Assembly: GCF_015221875.1 (NCBI RefSeq)
Contig: NZ_JACYGY010000001.1
Location: forward strand, 3,202,501 to 3,266,500
Reading direction: 5' to 3'
Source of the DNA: Dyadobacter subterraneus
Lineage (GTDB): Bacteria > Bacteroidota > Bacteroidia > Cytophagales > Spirosomataceae
Length of the DNA: 64,000 nucleotides
This document shows, one piece after another, positions 35,215 to 44,011 of the stretch (positions are counted from its first letter, which is position 1; the number at the start of each line of letters is the position of its first letter). Made by a program: the position numbers and the translations under genes. The notes beneath the pieces are model-generated. The model saw only the letters and a list, made by a program, of their open reading frames with translations. It did no database searches and was not told where the DNA came from.

Positions 35215-36079
35215 AGATAAATAATTTCCCAATAGTGGTTAACATTAAGTACCATTACTCCTCTTATTAATTAGAGTAAATAGTTATACTAAATGAATAA
35301 TATGTACAATAATAGTGTTTGCAGGTAGGTCAACTATCCTGCTCTGTCTGGTAAAGTTCAAATTTTTATCTGTCTAGTTATACTGGATTTCGTGTAACCG
35401 TTATATCCAGTTCATTTGCTTTATTTATATGTAAAAAGACCAATGGGGAACTCATGGAAATAGTTGATGTATTATACTTTTTATATAATACGATCATTTA
35501 ATTTGTATTGTGATAATTATACTTTTAATACATTAATAACTAAATAATATTTTAATTAGTTATATACTTTTTGTACTTTAAGTATGTATTTTATGTATAG
35601 AAAAATCGATATTTATAAAATGACATATAAATATTATACACTTATAAATTATTATATGTATTCAAATATAAGTATCTGATTATTAACTTATTGATTTTGG
35701 CGTCAATGTCATTTAATCGTTCCCATAGATATTTTTAATTAATGTGGATTTTTGTGTTGTCGAATTGCAGCTATCTTCTCCAAAAGCATATGATGAAATC
35801 TTCTTGAAACAAGAAGATTTTCGGAAGGTCAATTAGGTGGTAAGTAATCAAATAGATAATTGTCTGCTGATTTTTCAAAAGATTTATGTAGAGTAACGAA
35901 ATATAATATTCAGATTTCTGCTTCCCTCAATTGTATATATGCTATAATGTAAGATGTATGAGCAAGGCTATGTAATCCGGCTCTAATAATTATTCAAAAT
36001 GTCACATGTCGATCATATTATCAGCAAATGACATTTTGAATAATGAAGAAGAATTTGTTCTAATCCGCAATGCGAACGA
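35215..36079. other. AT-rich gene desert upstream of the sigma gene
   Basis: About 860 bases, very AT-rich, with many short runs such as TATACTTTTT and no plausible gene on either strand. The only strong structure is the 16-bp inverted repeat near its right end. Confidence 0.5.
35989..36044 (-). repeat. 16-bp perfect inverted repeat after the aldo/keto reductase gene
   Basis: ATTATTCAAAATGTCA at 35989-36004 is the exact reverse complement of TGACATTTTGAATAAT at 36029-36044, with 24 bases between. It starts 36 bases beyond the reductase stop, so it probably acts as a terminator, although the run after it (TATTAGAG) is poor in U. Confidence 0.65.
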
Positions 36080-37042
36080 TTACTTTTGGACGGTCGCTAA
36101 TAAGTCGTGAGGATAACCCAATGTAACAGCGCTAAGTTGGTTGAGGCGATCGATATGCTCTGGACTCAACTGGATTTGGCCAGCTTTCAGGCCATCGATA
36201 ATGTGATTTATTGTCCGTGCTCCTACTATCGGAAATGCATCTTTTGATAAGACCCAGGCAAAAGCAACCTGACCAGGTGTAATGTCCAGTTCTGCTGCAA
36301 TTACAAAAAGCTGATCGATTATTGACTTTGTAAGTTCATTTTCCTGGTATTCTGAATTGGCGCCAAGCGTAATTCGGCCTGTTTCTCCTTTTCGATATTT
36401 TCCAGTGAGCAAGCCGCCGGCTAATGGCGAATACATCATTGTTCCCAACCCAAATTTTGTTGCCATTGGTATGAGTTCGCGATCTGGCGTGCGCTGTAAT
36501 AAATTGTACTCAATCTGAATCGCGGTTAAAGATGTCGAGCTTGCAATGGCGGCAGCTTTCCAGGCGGGAAAATTTGTTAAACCTGTATAAAGTACTTTTC
36601 CTGAATGAACCAAGTCTTCGAATCCCCGCACAATTTCTTCAAGAGGCGTAACACCGTCATCAAAATGCGGCATATAAATATCGATATAATCGGTTTTTAG
36701 TCTTTTCAAACTTGCTTCTACCGCTTGTCTCATTGCCTTACGGTGATTTCCAAAATTGCCGATTGCGGGACTGGCTTCACTGCTTTGCGTGTATTTAGTG
36801 CAAATTATAAAGTTTCCGCGTTGGTGATTTATAAATTCCCCTACAATTTCTTCGGCTTCACCAAATTGATAACGGTCAGCAATATCTATAAAATTGCCAC
36901 CGGCATCGGCATAAGCGGCAAGTATCTTTCTGGCATCTTCAGGATCGGTTCCATGGCCGCTTCGCGTTCCAAAACTTGCGGCACCCAGTATGATTTCACT
37001 TGCATATAAACCCGTCCGGGTTCCGAATAATTTATTTTTCAT
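36080..37042 (-). CDS. Aldo/keto reductase
   Basis: A 320-residue NADPH-type oxidoreductase with a TIM barrel. Catalytic residues are visible: D in NFIDIADRY, Y in ADRYQFGEAE, K in IICTKYT and H in IYMPHFDD. NADPH-binding features include the late PIVGARTINHI loop. It reduces aldehydes or ketones; substrate unknown. Cytoplasmic. Divergent from an HxlR regulator gene 115 bases away, with a palindrome in the shared promoter, so the regulator probably controls it in response to a reactive carbonyl or redox stress. That control is inference. Confidence 0.92.
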   Translation of the reverse strand: MKNKLFGTRTGLYASEIILGAASFGTRSGHGTDPEDARKILAAYADAGGNFIDIADRYQFGEAEEIVGEFINHQRGNFIICTKYTQSSEASPAIGNFGNHRKAMRQAVEASLKRLKTDYIDIYMPHFDDGVTPLEEIVRGFEDLVHSGKVLYTGLTNFPAWKAAAIASSTSLTAIQIEYNLLQRTPDRELIPMATKFGLGTMMYSPLAGGLLTGKYRKGETGRITLGANSEYQENELTKSIIDQLFVIAAELDITPGQVAFAWVLSKDAFPIVGARTINHIIDGLKAGQIQLSPEHIDRLNQLSAVTLGYPHDLLATVQK

Positions 37043-37056
37043 GATGTTTTTTTATG

Positions 37057-37088
37057 CAAAACTGTGTTCTGTGGAAATGTGATACAAG
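37057..37088 (-). promoter_or_regulatory. Candidate promoter of the aldo/keto reductase gene
   Basis: On the minus strand CTTG (37085-37088), a 20-base spacer and CAGTTTTG (37057-37064) fit the Bacteroidota -33 and -7 elements with one mismatch in the -7 box. The start codon lies 14 bases further on. Confidence 0.45.
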
Positions 37089-37109
37089 TATGGGTGAATT
37101 TATCCATAC
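37088..37109. promoter_or_regulatory. Palindromic operator between aldo/keto reductase and HxlR genes
   Basis: GTATGG at 37088-37093 and CCATAC at 37104-37109 form a 6-bp inverted repeat with a 10-base centre. It touches the -33 element of the reductase promoter and lies 22 bases before the -7 box of the HxlR gene, so one bound dimer could affect both. Confidence 0.5.
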
Positions 37110-37131
37110 CTGAAATCAAATGCATAAGACA

Positions 37132-37139
37132 TATCTTTG
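37132..37139 (+). promoter_or_regulatory. -7 promoter box for the HxlR gene
   Basis: TATCTTTG is an exact match to TAnnTTTG, 18 bases before the ATG at 37158. A TTG-started extension of the frame begins inside this box, so it is rejected as the start. Confidence 0.55.
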
Positions 37140-37157
37140 CCAATAAAAACAATTGAG

Positions 37158-37505
37158 ATGTACCAAAAAAAGATTCCTGTTTCACTGGATTGTGGGTTGC
37201 ACCTTTTTATGGAAGTGGTGAATGGCAAATGGAAAGCCAACCTGATCTGGAGTATTTATTCCGGAATAAAACGTCCCGGAGAATTACAGCGAAAATTGCC
37301 AAATGCTTCAAGAAGGGTTTTGGATACACAGCTGAAACAGCTTATCGATCACGGAATTCTTTACAAAATTACCTTTGATGAGCTTCCATTTAAAGTAGAA
37401 TATGAGCTTACTGTACTGGGCAAATCTCTTATTCCTGCAATTATGTACGTAGCGCAATGGGGAGAAGATCATCGTGCTGAACTGGAAAATTTAATTAAAA
37501 CCTAG
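37158..37505 (+). CDS. HxlR-family winged-helix regulator
   Basis: A 115-residue DNA-binding protein of the HxlR/MarR-like group. MYQKKIPVSLDCGLHLFMEVVNGKWKANLIWSIYSG shows the typical start with a single cysteine (C13) before the GKWK motif; that cysteine senses oxidants or aldehydes in HypR and related members. RRVLDTQLKQLIDHGIL is the recognition helix part, and the wing is near FKVEYELTVLG. It is divergent from the aldo/keto reductase gene and shares a palindrome with it. The ATG at 37158 is chosen because earlier codons lie in the promoter. Confidence 0.9.
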   Translation: MYQKKIPVSLDCGLHLFMEVVNGKWKANLIWSIYSGIKRPGELQRKLPNASRRVLDTQLKQLIDHGILYKITFDELPFKVEYELTVLGKSLIPAIMYVAQWGEDHRAELENLIKT

Positions 37506-37827
37506 TCATAAAATCATAATTTTTTTGGCACAAAGACTTAATATCCTGATATAGCTTTCCAAAGAATTCTTAATTACATATATCCAGCGACTTAGTTACC
37601 TTTTAAAAAGTAAGATATTTTGTTTTAATATTAATAAAATATAAAAGTATAATTAGTATAAAAAGTTTAAAATGTTATTTATGTATTGTAAGTATCAAAC
37701 TGATTATTCATATAATATAATTATTAAATATGAAATGTATATTACATATTATATTTAATAAATTTCCAAGCATCTATTAAACAGGTACTTGGAAGTTTAT
37801 GTATAATTTTTTATGGAGCGGCTGTGA
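37506..37827. other. AT-rich intergenic region
   Basis: About 320 AT-rich bases between the ends of the HxlR gene and the monooxygenase gene. A 7-bp stem (TTCCAAG at 37764-37770 with CTTGGAA at 37788-37794) may end the monooxygenase transcript. Nothing else seen. Confidence 0.4.
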
Positions 37828-38970
37828 TCAGCTGATTAAAGAAATTAGCCATTCACTGGCACCGGGCGAATGTAATGCTTCGGTAGACTCCAAAGTCTGC
37901 TTCGCAGTTTCAGAAGATCGTTCAAGCATTTGTTTTTCGTATGAAGCAATGGCGGAATGGATATTTATAAAGTCGTCATTTAATAGACACTGGCTTAATT
38001 CCAATGCATCAACCATGGCCATGTTGACACCTTCACCTGCGTACGGAGGCATGAGATGTGCAGCGTCACCAAGCATGGTCAGGTTTGGCAAAGATTCCCA
38101 TGTCTGGTCCAGCGGCATGCAGTATTGTGGTCTCGGTGTGAAATTGGAAACTGCGTTTTCAAAGAGCTCATCCCAGGCACCATTCCATCCCAAATATTCC
38201 TTTTTAAACCAGGTTAGTACCTGAGCATTGTCGGCGAAGTCAATACCGCAATCTCGAACCCAATTTTCACGGGTTTTATTTCCCGTGTAGAATACAAGAC
38301 TTCCATCGCCCTTCGAGCTTACGATCAGGGTTTTCTCATCATCCAGGGCAAATATTTTGCCTCCATTCAGCAATTTGTGAATATTTGGAGTCTTCATCTC
38401 AGAATGGTAAACGGTGCCTTCTACGATCGTAATTCCTGCAAAGAAGGGCCTTATTGAAGTGATATAAGGACGTAATTTCGAGTTAGCTCCATCTGCGGCT
38501 ATGACGATATCTGCAAGTGCTGAGTTACCATTTTTGAAGTCCAGCTTCCAAAAATCATCCTGCTTTGAAAGAGATAAAAAATGGCTGTTCCAGACAACGG
38601 TATCTGGCGCTAATGAATCTAAAAGTATATTTTGGAGTGGCCCGCGATCTATTTCCGGCCTGGACTGTTCATTTTCTTTTTCATTGGCATCGTCATAAAC
38701 AACGTCTGCATTTTTATCGACGATTCTCAAACGATCGGCGCCGGGACGATAATTTTTCCAAAACGCGTCCATCAGTCCGGCTTCTTTGAGCGCTTTTAAA
38801 CCAGATTCTTCATGAAGATCCAGCGTTGCTCCCTGCATCCTGGCGTGTTTGTGAGCGCCTCTCTCATAAACTTTTACATCGGCACCATTCATTTGAAGAA
38901 GTCTTGCCATTGTCAATCCGCCCGGGCCACCTCCGACAACTGCTATTTTCTTGTTTTTTAGAAGATTCAT
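37828..38970 (-). CDS. FAD-dependent monooxygenase, TetX-like
   Basis: A 380-residue class A flavoprotein hydroxylase. FAD binding: KIAVVGGGPGGLTMARLLQ (GxGxxG, residues 8-26), the GD motif TMLGDAAHLMPPYAGEGVNMAM (about 300-321), and an arginine in the early MQGATLDLHEESGLKAL stretch that matches TetX closely. TetX adds oxygen to tetracycline. By hand alignment the TetX drug-contact residues Q192, R213 and H234 are replaced here (hydrophobic or acidic, K and V), so another substrate is more likely. The gene follows a TetR-type regulator by 21 bases on the same strand and is probably under its control. Confidence 0.88.
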   Translation of the reverse strand: MNLLKNKKIAVVGGGPGGLTMARLLQMNGADVKVYERGAHKHARMQGATLDLHEESGLKALKEAGLMDAFWKNYRPGADRLRIVDKNADVVYDDANEKENEQSRPEIDRGPLQNILLDSLAPDTVVWNSHFLSLSKQDDFWKLDFKNGNSALADIVIAADGANSKLRPYITSIRPFFAGITIVEGTVYHSEMKTPNIHKLLNGGKIFALDDEKTLIVSSKGDGSLVFYTGNKTRENWVRDCGIDFADNAQVLTWFKKEYLGWNGAWDELFENAVSNFTPRPQYCMPLDQTWESLPNLTMLGDAAHLMPPYAGEGVNMAMVDALELSQCLLNDDFINIHSAIASYEKQMLERSSETAKQTLESTEALHSPGASEWLISLIS

Positions 38971-38991
38971 TTTCTTATTTAATTATAGATA

Positions 38992-39591
38992 TTAGTCTTT
39001 CAATATGCCTTTTATTACCATCTCACAGCATTCCAAAATCATAGCTTCGGTGATAATTTGCTCTGGTCTTTCCAGATAGTCAAAATATTCATTCATGAGA
39101 TCAAGGAGCGGCGAGAATAATAAAGCCCTGTGTACATCACCAGGAAGATCCCGAATTACGCCTGTCGCTACATTCGTTTTTAAAAATTTATGAATCGGTG
39201 CAAAGAATTGTCCTTGTTTAATATTGGATTTTTGAAATGCTTTATTGAGTAAAGGCGACGATTTTCCGTATTGGAGCAGGGCGAAAGAATGACGGTTGTT
39301 GACAAGATAGCGGAAGGTGTTCAACCATAATTTCCTGACACCTTCCGAAAAATTCATCTCCTCTGTGAAATTTTCAAGTACAGCCTTTTCATAGGAACCC
39401 AGAACTTCATCGATGAAAAGCTTTATCAAAAAGTCCTCTTTGCTTTCATACTTTATATATATCGTTCGCGGAGATACGTTGGCAGCCTTTGCTAATTTTT
39501 GCATGCTTAAATTTTCCAGACCTTCATCTGAGATTATCTGTAATGCTACGGCTTTGATTGCGTCTTCCTTTTCTAAATTTTTTGGTCTCAT
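38992..39591 (-). CDS. TetR-family transcriptional repressor
   Basis: A 199-residue repressor. The N-terminal helix-turn-helix reads ALQIISDEGLENLSMQKLAKAANVSPRTIYIKYESKEDFL, a standard TetR fit; the remaining 140 residues are a variable ligand-binding domain. The ATG at 39591 is preferred over one 33 bases upstream as the conserved KEDAIKAVALQI follows directly. A 22-bp palindrome lies 36 bases in front of it and is probably its own operator. It is the first gene of a two-gene unit with the TetX-like monooxygenase, so an inducer that the enzyme oxidises is likely. Confidence 0.92.
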   Translation of the reverse strand: MRPKNLEKEDAIKAVALQIISDEGLENLSMQKLAKAANVSPRTIYIKYESKEDFLIKLFIDEVLGSYEKAVLENFTEEMNFSEGVRKLWLNTFRYLVNNRHSFALLQYGKSSPLLNKAFQKSNIKQGQFFAPIHKFLKTNVATGVIRDLPGDVHRALLFSPLLDLMNEYFDYLERPEQIITEAMILECCEMVIKGILKD

Positions 39592-40145
39592 GATATCATA
39601 GCTGATTTCAGTAATAACGTGCAAAGTAAGTAAATGTTTATTTACTTATAAAATATTTTTTTGATTTTATGAAAAATGAGAAGTTTTAGATTTGAAGTTG
39701 TATAGACTATTACGCCAAATTCAGTTTTATCGATAGAAAGTGTGAGGAAAATCTTAACGAGAAAAGTTGTTAAGTTACTCTTAGAAGTTATTCCTTTTAG
39801 TATTTCGCTAATCTACTATTTTTGAGAAATTATTTAACAAGTATGATGTTATAAGACATTACATACTTCCGAAATTAACTTTTCATTACTCACATGCGAA
39901 TAGGAATTTTTAATGGCTCATTTGAACAATAAAAACGATTAGCGAAATGTGCAGATCTGAATCGTGTAATGCGTAATTGTCTGACGGAGATTTATATCTT
40001 TCTCAAATAATCATCACCCATATCAGAGTCACCAGTTACCTAGTAAGTGAGACCTCATGGCAGGAAATTTTCAAAATGTGCACTTAGATAATTTCACAAA
40101 GCACCTTGTAAACTATCTAATTAGTTCACAGTAATCAAATGATCA
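39592..40145. other. Intergenic region
   Basis: About 550 bases. Its left end holds the promoter and operator of the TetR gene; the rest shows no gene and no strong hairpin. Confidence 0.4.
39627..39648. promoter_or_regulatory. TetR operator palindrome
   Basis: TAAGTAAAT at 39627-39635 pairs with ATTTACTTA at 39640-39648 around GTTT: a perfect 9-bp inverted repeat. It overlaps a -7-like box TTACTTTG on the minus strand, so binding would block transcription of the TetR-monooxygenase unit. Confidence 0.7.
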
Positions 40146-40580
40146 TTATTTGTTAAATTCCTGAAATGTTCCATCGGAATAAAATATCAAAATCCTTTCG
40201 ACCTTCTTCTCTTCCTGTATTGACGATTTTGTCCCAGCTACATTTTCCTGTACGGGATTCTGTGAGGCCGTATTATTTTTACGCGATTCTGAGAGGCTCG
40301 TTGCACCTGTTTTTTGCCCATTAAGCAGGGTATAATTATCTGCTTTGAAAGGCTTTATTTCACTGATAGATTCTGGCAAATCTTCGTCTTCTAAAATCCA
40401 GTTTATACCTAAATCAGGGAATCTCCGGATGATTTTCTGCACGATGTCCAGACTAGGTTTATTTCGCCCGGCAATGATGTGAGAAATGCTCGAACGCTGT
40501 ATTCCTATCTCATCCGCAAAATGTGATGGGGATATATTTTTGTCAACAAGTATCTGCTTTATCTTCTCGTTCAAATCCAT
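40146..40580 (-). CDS. XRE-family regulator
   Basis: A 144-residue protein. Residues 1-65 form an HTH_3 domain: IKQILVDKNISPSHFADEIGIQRSSISHIIAGRNKPSLDIVQKI, with the usual SxxSHIxxGRxxPS recognition part. A polar linker follows, and the last 20 residues (VERILIFYSDGTFQEF) are a short conserved tail often seen in Bacteroidota XRE proteins. The start at 40580 is chosen over an ATG 12 bases upstream because DLNEKIK begins the domain. It stands alone, behind a dense group of palindromes that probably are its own operators. Target genes unknown. Confidence 0.88.
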   Translation of the reverse strand: MDLNEKIKQILVDKNISPSHFADEIGIQRSSISHIIAGRNKPSLDIVQKIIRRFPDLGINWILEDEDLPESISEIKPFKADNYTLLNGQKTGATSLSESRKNNTASQNPVQENVAGTKSSIQEEKKVERILIFYSDGTFQEFNK

Positions 40581-40879
40581 CGTAGGATACATTATTAAAC
40601 AGTTTAATATTTACAAATATCAACACACAAATATAAATTGATTTATTAATGTAAACAACACATTTGTAAATTCTTAAGTTTAATATTTTAAGCAATTACA
40701 AATGTAAATTAGTTGATACTATTTAATATTGTAAACAGTTTAACAAATAGAAAGATACGTGTAATTTTAGATTTACAAATGTAAACACAAAAATAAATGC
40801 GATATTCAATCAAGAATACCGCATTATAATTTATTAAACCGGGAAAGTTAATAACTGCAATTGTAAAGGATGCAGAAAG
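40581..40879. other. Operator-rich promoter region of the XRE gene
   Basis: Holds the palindromes listed separately and, at its left end relative to dapD, the dapD 3' flank. No gene. Confidence 0.5.
40595..40785. promoter_or_regulatory. Cluster of palindromic operators upstream of the XRE gene
   Basis: Two kinds of site recur. TAAACAGTTTA occurs at 40596-40606 (as TTAAAC-A-GTTTAA, 40595-40607) and at 40732-40742. TTTACA-AA-TGTAAA occurs at 40772-40785, with a near copy ATTACA-AA-TGTAAAT at 40695-40709 and half-sites near 40610, 40650 and 40663. All lie within 200 bases in front of the XRE gene, which suggests autoregulation by several dimers. Confidence 0.6.
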
Positions 40880-41695
40880 TTAAACTGTAACGTTATTTTC
40901 TCTCAACGCATCATTAAGAGAAGTCTTTAAATCTGTACTTGGCTTACGTTTTCCAATGATCAATGCGCAAGGAACATGGTACGTACCAGCAGGAAATTCC
41001 TTAGGTAAGGTACCAGGGATCACAACTGAATCGGCAGGAACAAATCCTTTATATTCTACCGGCTCTGGTCCTGTAACATCAATAATTTTTGAGCTTCCTG
41101 TGATCGTTACACCAGCGCCTAAAACAGCTCTTTTACCGATATGTGCCCCTTCCACAACGATGCAGCGGGAGCCAATAAATGCACCATCCTCAATGATAAC
41201 CGGAGCGGCCTGAACGGGCTCCAAAACACCACCAATTCCAACGCCACCACTAAGGTGAACATTCTTACCTATCTGTGCGCAGCTACCCACAGTTGCCCAG
41301 GTATCAACCATAGTTCCTTCATCTATGTAGGCGCCAATATTAACGTATGAAGGCATCAAAATAACTCCCTTGGAAATATAAGAACCGTAACGTGCAACGG
41401 CCGGAGGAACCACCCGAACACCCAGTGCTTCGTACCCTGTTTTAAGTTTCATTTTATCATGATACTCAAAAATCCCGGTTTCAAGTACTTCCATTTTTTG
41501 AATAGGGAAATAAAGAATGATCGCTTTTTTTAGTGATTCATTTACAACCCAAGTACCATCTTCCTGTGGTTCTGCCACACGAAGACGACCTTTATCGACT
41601 TCCTCAATTATGCTTTTGATTAATTCTACATTTTCCGGATCCTTCAATAATTCCCGGTCAGACCAGATGTTTTCGATTTGAGTACTAAGGCTCAT
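40880..41695 (-). CDS. dapD: 2,3,4,5-tetrahydropyridine-2,6-dicarboxylate N-succinyltransferase
   Basis: A 271-residue cytoplasmic enzyme of lysine and meso-diaminopimelate synthesis; it puts a succinyl group from succinyl-CoA on tetrahydrodipicolinate. The N-terminal helical domain (residues 1-100) ends in RVVPPAVARYGSYI; then comes a left-handed beta-helix of hexapeptide repeats: GVILMPSYVNIGAYIDEGTMVDTWATVGSCAQIGKNVHLSGGVGIGGVLEP. The C-terminus CALIIGKRKPSTDLKTSLNDALRE is also typical. Length equals the family's. Stands alone with long flanks. Confidence 0.97.
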   Translation of the reverse strand: MSLSTQIENIWSDRELLKDPENVELIKSIIEEVDKGRLRVAEPQEDGTWVVNESLKKAIILYFPIQKMEVLETGIFEYHDKMKLKTGYEALGVRVVPPAVARYGSYISKGVILMPSYVNIGAYIDEGTMVDTWATVGSCAQIGKNVHLSGGVGIGGVLEPVQAAPVIIEDGAFIGSRCIVVEGAHIGKRAVLGAGVTITGSSKIIDVTGPEPVEYKGFVPADSVVIPGTLPKEFPAGTYHVPCALIIGKRKPSTDLKTSLNDALRENNVTV

Positions 41696-42247
41696 GTTAA
41701 AGTAATTGATTAATAAAAAGTATTTAACTTATTGAAAGATAGTTAGTTATGTTTTAATATAAAATTATAATTTGCATATTTCTATATAATTATATTCAAA
41801 TGCGAATTCAGTAAATAAGACATAAACCCTCCTACCATCCGTTACAAATATAAAACATTAAGGGCAAGTTTTATAGCTCCAATGCATCTATTCCTAAATG
41901 TTATAAAGGAAATTTTCGTAGTTTTTATCAGATCATTTTTATATCAATAAGTTCAAAATTCCATATCATAACCAACACAAACTTATACTAAATCAAGCCC
42001 GCCGTTACAATAATACATCTTTACAAAAGCCGCAAATAGTAACTATTATATTTAGTAAAAATTAAAAAATACCAATAAAATTAGTTTAGTAAAATACTAA
42101 ATAAATTACTACCATAATTTTAATAGCCTAATATGACTAGAATAGTATTGACAATGAATTTAGAACGCAATTATTCTGTTAATTCCTTTAAATCGGCATT
42201 CATTTTTCTTAATATTGCCCCCGTAATAACATAATCCTTATAAGCAC
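41696..42247. other. Divergent intergenic region between dapD and gap
   Basis: About 550 bases with the promoters of both genes. A TAATATTG box near 42214-42221 could be the -7 element for gap (one mismatch). No gene or strong hairpin. Confidence 0.4.
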
Positions 42248-43261
42248 ATGTCAAAAGTTAAAGTTGCAATCAATGGTTTTGGACGTATCGGCCGTCTAGT
42301 TTATCGCCAAATCTATAACATGGAGGGTATCGATATCGTAGCCATCAATGACCTTACAAGTCCTAAAGTGCTTGCTCACCTACTTAAATATGATACTGCA
42401 CAAGGCAGATTTAATGCAGAAGTAACCTCAACTGAAAATTCAATCGTTGTAAACGGCGAAAACGTTGTTATATATGCGCAAAGAGATCCTTCATTAATTC
42501 CTTGGGGATCGCATGATGTTGATGTAGTTCTTGAGTGTACAGGTTTCTTTACTAGCAAAGAGTCTGCTGAGGCGCACATCAAAGCTGGTGCTAAGAAAGT
42601 GGTTATCTCCGCTCCTGCTACCGGAGATCTTAAAACTGTCGTGTTTAACGTTAACCACGATATTCTTGACGGATCTGAAACAGTTATCAGCGCAGCATCT
42701 TGCACAACGAACTGTCTTGCACCAATGGCGCAAGTTCTGGAAGATAAATTCGGTATTGTAAATGGCTTGATGACTACCATCCACGCTTATACAAACGACC
42801 AGAATACACAGGATTCTCCACACCCAAAAGGTGATTTGAGAAGAGCTCGTGCTGCTGCTCAGAACATTGTTCCTAACAGTACAGGTGCTGCAAAAGCAAT
42901 CGGATTGGTATTGCCTTCATTGAAAGGTAAACTGGACGGTTCTGCACAACGTGTACCTACGCTTACAGGTTCACTTACTGAATTAACTGTTATTCTGGGT
43001 AAAGAAACAAGCGTAGAAGAGATCAATGCTGCTATGAAAGCTGCTGCGAACGAAAGCTACGGTTATACAGAAGATGAGATCGTGAGCAGCGACATCATCG
43101 GTATCAGCTACGGTTCACTTTTCGATGCTACACAAACGAAAGTTCAAAAAATCGGAGATACTCAATTGGTAAGAACTGTAAGTTGGTATGACAATGAAAT
43201 GTCTTATGTTTCACAACTTGTTCGTACTGTTAACTACTTTGCTACTTTAATAAGCAAATAA
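42248..43261 (+). CDS. gap: Glyceraldehyde-3-phosphate dehydrogenase, type I
   Basis: A 337-residue glycolytic enzyme that oxidises glyceraldehyde-3-phosphate with NAD and phosphate. NAD-binding start [17 protein letters not shown], active-site cysteine C152 in [12 protein letters not shown], catalytic histidine in [10 protein letters not shown], and the late SWYDNEMSY motif are all present. Full length, cytoplasmic tetramer. Single gene between its own promoter region and a perfect 17-bp terminator. Confidence 0.98.
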   Translation: MSKVKVAINGFGRIGRLVYRQIYNMEGIDIVAINDLTSPKVLAHLLKYDTAQGRFNAEVTSTENSIVVNGENVVIYAQRDPSLIPWGSHDVDVVLECTGFFTSKESAEAHIKAGAKKVVISAPATGDLKTVVFNVNHDILDGSETVISAASCTTNCLAPMAQVLEDKFGIVNGLMTTIHAYTNDQNTQDSPHPKGDLRRARAAAQNIVPNSTGAAKAIGLVLPSLKGKLDGSAQRVPTLTGSLTELTVILGKETSVEEINAAMKAAANESYGYTEDEIVSSDIIGISYGSLFDATQTKVQKIGDTQLVRTVSWYDNEMSYVSQLVRTVNYFATLISK

Positions 43262-43281
43262 TTAGTATTTAGTATTGCTAA

Positions 43282-43325
43282 AAAATAACCCGTTATGAAA
43301 TTTTATCATAACGGGTTATTTTGTT
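43282..43325. terminator. Bidirectional terminator between gap and trmB
   Basis: AAAATAACCCGTTATGA at 43282-43298 and TCATAACGGGTTATTTT at 43306-43322 make a perfect 17-bp stem around AATTTTA. It serves gap on the plus strand and the trmB-folC unit on the minus strand. Confidence 0.93.
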
Positions 43326-43329
43326 TACC

Positions 43330-43989
43330 CTATTCAACAACCGACTTAATAAATTTGATCGTGTAACCCTTCGCTACGAAAATACTTTCATAATGGGTTT
43401 TGACACCATGGTGTTCTGAAAGTAGCGGCGACTTATACAGATCGTCTGTATGCTCAATAATTTTATAATTTTCTGAATTCTCCAACGTGCCCAGGCTATA
43501 TTCATAAAGAAAAGTACTGTCCGTTTTCAAACAGAACAAGCCACCCTTCTTCAAATATTTGGCGTAATTATTCAAAAAAATAGGATTTGTTAATCGCTTA
43601 GGCTCATCACGGTCTCGTACTTGTGGATCCGGATGAATGAGCCAGATTTCGTCCAACTCGTTTTCCTGAAAAAATTCTTCTGAATATTGGATTCCTGCAC
43701 GAAGAAAAGCGACATTGGTCAACCCGGATTCCGTCGCTGCCAGGCTACCTCTCGCTATCCTGTCTCCCTTGATATCCATTCCAATAAAATTCTTGTCCGG
43801 AAAAACCTTTCCAAGGCCCACAGTATATTCACCTTTTCCGCAGGCCAATTCTAAAACGATAGGATTACTGTTGTTAAAGTAAAGCTCATTCCATTTTCCC
43901 TTAATCTCCGTATACAGGGGCTTTCCAATTTCGATAACATTTGCAGCTTGTGCGCTAAACTGATAGTGGGATAATTTTCTTCTTGACAT
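43330..43989 (-). CDS. trmB: tRNA (guanine-N7-)-methyltransferase
   Basis: A 219-residue SAM-dependent enzyme that methylates G46 of tRNA. The SAM site is NPIVLELACGKGEYTVGLGKVFPDKNFIGMDIKGDRI, with IWLIHPDPQ in place of the usual FPDPW and the TrmB signature RLTNPIFLNNYAKYLKKGG after it. The start at 43989 (MSRRKLSHYQFS) removes a hydrophobic extension that would overlap folC. It lies 22 bases after the folC stop and is the last gene of that unit. Confidence 0.94.
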   Translation of the reverse strand: MSRRKLSHYQFSAQAANVIEIGKPLYTEIKGKWNELYFNNSNPIVLELACGKGEYTVGLGKVFPDKNFIGMDIKGDRIARGSLAATESGLTNVAFLRAGIQYSEEFFQENELDEIWLIHPDPQVRDRDEPKRLTNPIFLNNYAKYLKKGGLFCLKTDSTFLYEYSLGTLENSENYKIIEHTDDLYKSPLLSEHHGVKTHYESIFVAKGYTIKFIKSVVE

Positions 43990-44011
43990 GCTTAAAATAT
44001 AATTCAACAAA

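Noticed and set aside
37828..38970. Calling the TetX-like gene a tetracycline resistance gene
   Set aside because: Residues that hold the drug in TetX appear changed, so resistance is not supported by sequence alone.
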